Shown here: positions 60,719 through 64,000 of the stretch, piece after piece
Numbering within the stretch: position 1 is the stretch's first letter
Layout of the letters: each line of letters begins with the position of its first letter
Assembly: GCA_027475525.1 (NCBI GenBank)
Contig: JAMWFC010000033.1
Coordinates: 310,001-374,000, forward strand
From: Macrolepiota albuminosa
Taxonomy: Eukaryota > Basidiomycota > Agaricomycetes > Agaricales > Agaricaceae
Length of the DNA: 64,000 nt
Reading direction: 5' to 3'
Translations under genes and position numbers: made by a program
The notes under the pieces: generated by a model
What the model was told of the DNA's origin: nothing
The model's input: only the letters and a program-made list of their open reading frames with translations
Database searches by the model: none

Positions 60719-63700
60719 TCCATTACAAATGTCGAACATTTTGGAGCATCACTGATCATGATATATGAATGAAGAGGAACGTATGCACGTATACGACTCT
60801 AACGGGGTGGCATCATGCCGAGCCAGTATCCATTGGCACATGAGACTCAAATAAACATTCTTGTTACAGTATCCATCAAAGGAACTGGAGATATCAGCTT
60901 AACTTTTGAAGGACCAACTTCTTTCTCCGTTGTTGAAAAATGACGATGATGATGATGATACCATGGCTGATGCTCGAGGAATTGATCGTGAAACATTAGA
61001 AATGACGCAGATTATTTCCATAGTGAAGATGTCATATCTGAGATTGATTACCACTCTTTGAGACAAATGTGGAATGAAGAATTCAACGCTAGGATGAGAG
61101 AGAGACCTAAGAATCATTATTAATCCAATGAGGTCTCGTTATCGGTGCTTGTTTGATTATTTCTGCGCTGTACAGTCGAATTTGAGATCGTAAATGACAA
61201 AATGTACATTAGGGCGACATAATAGTCAATATTAATCAGTTGTATGGGTCGCAAGTGAAGGCAATTTGCAAAGAGCGAGGCCGTCTGGCCCGAAGTACGG
61301 CAATCTCCGGTATGTGTGGGAAGAATTTTGCCTTGCCACAATTGTGAACAAATCTTGGAGAACCTTGCTGAAGTGGTTTTTATGCTCCATCGCGCCACAA
61401 GAATGCATTAGAAACATGCGACAAAAACACTCGACAAAAACGTGCGACACGACCACACATCTTGTTCCACTGGAAGGAGTGTACTCAATGACTGGCGCCC
61501 TGGTGCTTGGTTCATGAGTTCAATGACCTTAAAGTTTGAAAGATGCGAAACAGGGCCAACTGGGTTTCTTGAACTTTTTTTCCCGTTGACGTAAGGCGGT
61601 GTCCGCTCTCAGCCCTTTTAGTTTCCGATGTACTGGTTTATGAGCCACCAACACGGCCACCAAGTTATCTACCGGTGAGCCGAAACAACCATTTCAACCG
61701 CCGTCAGGAGATAAGTAGCTCATAATCGTGTCCGCGTCTGAAAAGAGTCATTCCAGAACGCCGACAGGCACAGTGTCGGGTATTTTGGCGTCCGAATCGT
61801 CAGAGTCTCTGACCTAAACCAATTGACCGAGTTCGAATTGAAGCTGTTCGTGAGTTTCTCGGGTGTTATAAAATAACTCAAGATTGTTGGATATTCTCGA
61901 GCTTTCTTTACTCGGGGATATATCCTGGAACGTCTAGCCTTACAAATTTTCAACGAGAAAATGTGTCGAAGACGTTTGTAAGCATGCCTTCATATTACGA
62001 CTTAGTGTTATCATCTAGCCCAATAGTGTCGTTTACTACTACGCCCTATGTGGCCATATCGTACAACAGGTACGTAAATTCAACCTTTCCACTCGCGAAA
62101 ATATTGAGTGTCAGTCAACCCGCCAGCCTGACACTATGGTATGTGGCCATACTGAGCCATCGGTCTGAGGGCTGACATGGAAAAAATCGGGGACTCCAGG
62201 TCCAGTGCTTCAGCCGCTGGTGCAGATTCAGTCCTAACCACCCACCCCATTGTCAGCTCCCTCAATGTTTTCAAACATGTGCCCAATAGTACGCGCATAC
62301 ATGCACTCCTTGATCAAAGTCGTATCTGATCAAAGCTCATTATGGGCCTTCCGTTCTCCGTTTCTTTCGCTCTGCTACCTGACGACTTACTATCTAACAA
62401 CTTCACCTGTGCATCATTTAGTCGTGGCTGGCCTGAGCAGTACTGTAGGCCATTTTTTCTACAATTTTCCGGATATGCGATTGACGTGTTTTTTCATTGT
62501 CAGCCGTACGCATTGACGGCCTTTGTTCCGGCTGTGCGGGTTCCAGAAACTAGATTAGCTTACCACGACTGTAGCATTATTTACTGAAATACCTGAAATT
62601 GATGTGACTTCGCGGCAAACAGCGAATGCCATGGATGAAACAACTTCCTTCTGATCAGCGTTCCTTCATTTCGTAGTCAACATTGCGTATCAAGGTTTTC
62701 CGAAATGGAAGAGGATGCTACTATTATTACGAGTTATCATCTATCTTCTACACTTCTGTTGGGCCATCTCAATCTTAGGAATACATCCCAAGCAGTCCGT
62801 ATAAGGCGATTAATAAAGAAGTGTTTCAGCGCTTATTTGTGTAATTTGGAGCAGGGTACTTACCACATCATAGATTCAAGTACGTGTTATATTTACACGA
62901 GAACCGTGATTGTTGCCCAGTAACCATATCCCGATCAAGGACCATGAAAAATCAAGCTGTGCGAACCGATGTATGGGCTCAATGTCAATGTTTCGTCGTC
63001 GAGGAGTACTTGCGCCACGGACGGTGTGAGAAGCAATATCGTTAGTAGGACTCTACGAAAGCCCTAATTCTTAACAGCCAGGGCATGGTTCAGTCCGAGC
63101 ATTGAACATGTAACATGATGGGAGATCTAGCAGAGCGCAAAAAGAACGACACCAACCCATTGATCAGTGGAGATGGAACCAGGGAGGTGATGCGGGGAAG
63201 CCGGAAGCCTCAATATCTTTGATCGCTTTCGGATTAGAATAATCTTTTTTTTGGAGTGATGTTTGGGGTAGTGGGGACTCTGGGGAGACCAGCGCCATAA
63301 GCGCCATCCCTCCACCCGCAGGGCTAGTTACCTGGTGTCACAACCAGAAACAAGATGTCCAGCATTCATCTCCACGAGTCAATGCCTTTTCGCACTGAGC
63401 GTGGGAAGCCGAGGGAGAGTATGGGTCGCCTCCACTCCGTCTCTCATCGGGCCCAATATCCACTAAAATCCCGCCTTCGTCCCCATCATGGGATTCCGAG
63501 GGTGCCTCTTCTAAGCCTGTCCCTCTCCATGTTCTCTCAACCAGAGTCTTATCGATCGAATTCTTCCCTCTCTTGAGACTTGCTAACTTTCTGCCTACTC
63601 GATGGTCTTTTTTTAACGTCTTGTTATCTCATTGTCGTAGGGAGTCGGACGTTGGTCGTTCCTTGGGCGAAGTGTACGGATGGCTAATGGTGAGGTACGA

Positions 63701-64000
63701 TATTTTATCATGAGGGGTGGGAGTAGAGGAGGTTGTGGTAACGAGGATATTTCCTGTACAGTGTACGAAGAGAGAGGGACGAGACGAAGGACAGAAGACA
63801 TGAAGGTTCTGCGAGTGCTGATCTATGCGTTGGGCTTGAAGTCGGCAGAAGACAGGTCGGCAACTTGAACGAGTTAACGAATTGTTGGAACGCAAACGGA
63901 ACCTGCAGAGAACCAGAAAACTTTGGGGTCTAGAAACTCATCTGTTTATTTCTATTCCTTTGTGGAGTCTTTTATACTTATTCTCTGTCTTCCCGGGATC
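60719..64000. other. No gene recognised to the window end
   Basis: Several short ORFs on both strands (60899-61117, 61266-61517, 62250-62587, 63127-63315, 63629-63895) have no recognisable motifs. Codon-like CpG content is normal. Part of an exon-rich gene could be hidden here, particularly after 63300, but I cannot support one. Confidence 0.4.

Overview
The window is nuclear DNA of a filamentous fungus, most likely a basidiomycete (Agaricomycetes). The evidence is multi-exon genes with 45-60 nt introns, LTR retrotransposons with 5-bp target-site duplications, a pogo/Tigger-like transposase followed by a SAP-like ORF (an arrangement I associate with mushroom genomes), and recognisable fungal proteins (Leu4-type 2-isopropylmalate synthase, an Mch1-like transporter, an extracellular pectate lyase, an Ade2-like relic). 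I cannot name the species. A 100-N gap and systematic 77-bp tandem duplications show that this is a draft assembly.

Layout. Left gene-bearing arm (1-23.5 kb): a LEU4-type gene (604-3058, +), an MFS transporter (5806-8254, +), a WD40-like plus inositol-polyphosphate 5-phosphatase gene (10711-14078, -) and a large coiled-coil, proline/glutamine-rich protein with a C-terminal Cys2-His2-like motif (18782-21895, +). They are separated by long stretches in which I recognise nothing. Ten of the eleven 77-bp duplications lie here and several break genes.

Central transposon island (about 23.5-53.7 kb): almost no CpG, all nested and decayed elements. It holds a Ty3/gypsy element (25.7-32.4 kb), a Copia element (34.9-43.3 kb, matched 211-bp LTRs), a second Copia remnant (45.8-46.7 kb), a pogo-like transposase relic (51.3-53.6 kb), two unidentified dispersed repeats (called R2 and R3 here), and a short family (LTR-A) with five complete solo copies, each flanked by a 5-bp duplication and four of them inserted inside other elements or repeats. 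Stop codons and catalytic-residue losses are consistent with C:G to T:A transitions, as expected from cytosine methylation and deamination or a RIP-like process.

Right arm (53.7-64 kb): an alpha/beta hydrolase (54319-55621, -), a secreted pectate lyase (55973-57304, -), an ADE2 pseudogene (59094-60300, -) with a solo LTR (60440-60718) just upstream of its start, then 3 kb with nothing I recognise.

Functionally the host genes look unrelated (leucine synthesis, transport, phosphoinositide turnover, lipid or ester hydrolysis, pectin cleavage); there is no evident cluster. I found no clearly new biological system. The most useful signals are the assembly signature at period 77, the LTR-A solo family, the sharply bounded CpG-poor island, and one LTR family (LTR-B) with a decayed copy inside the island and a CpG-rich copy outside it.
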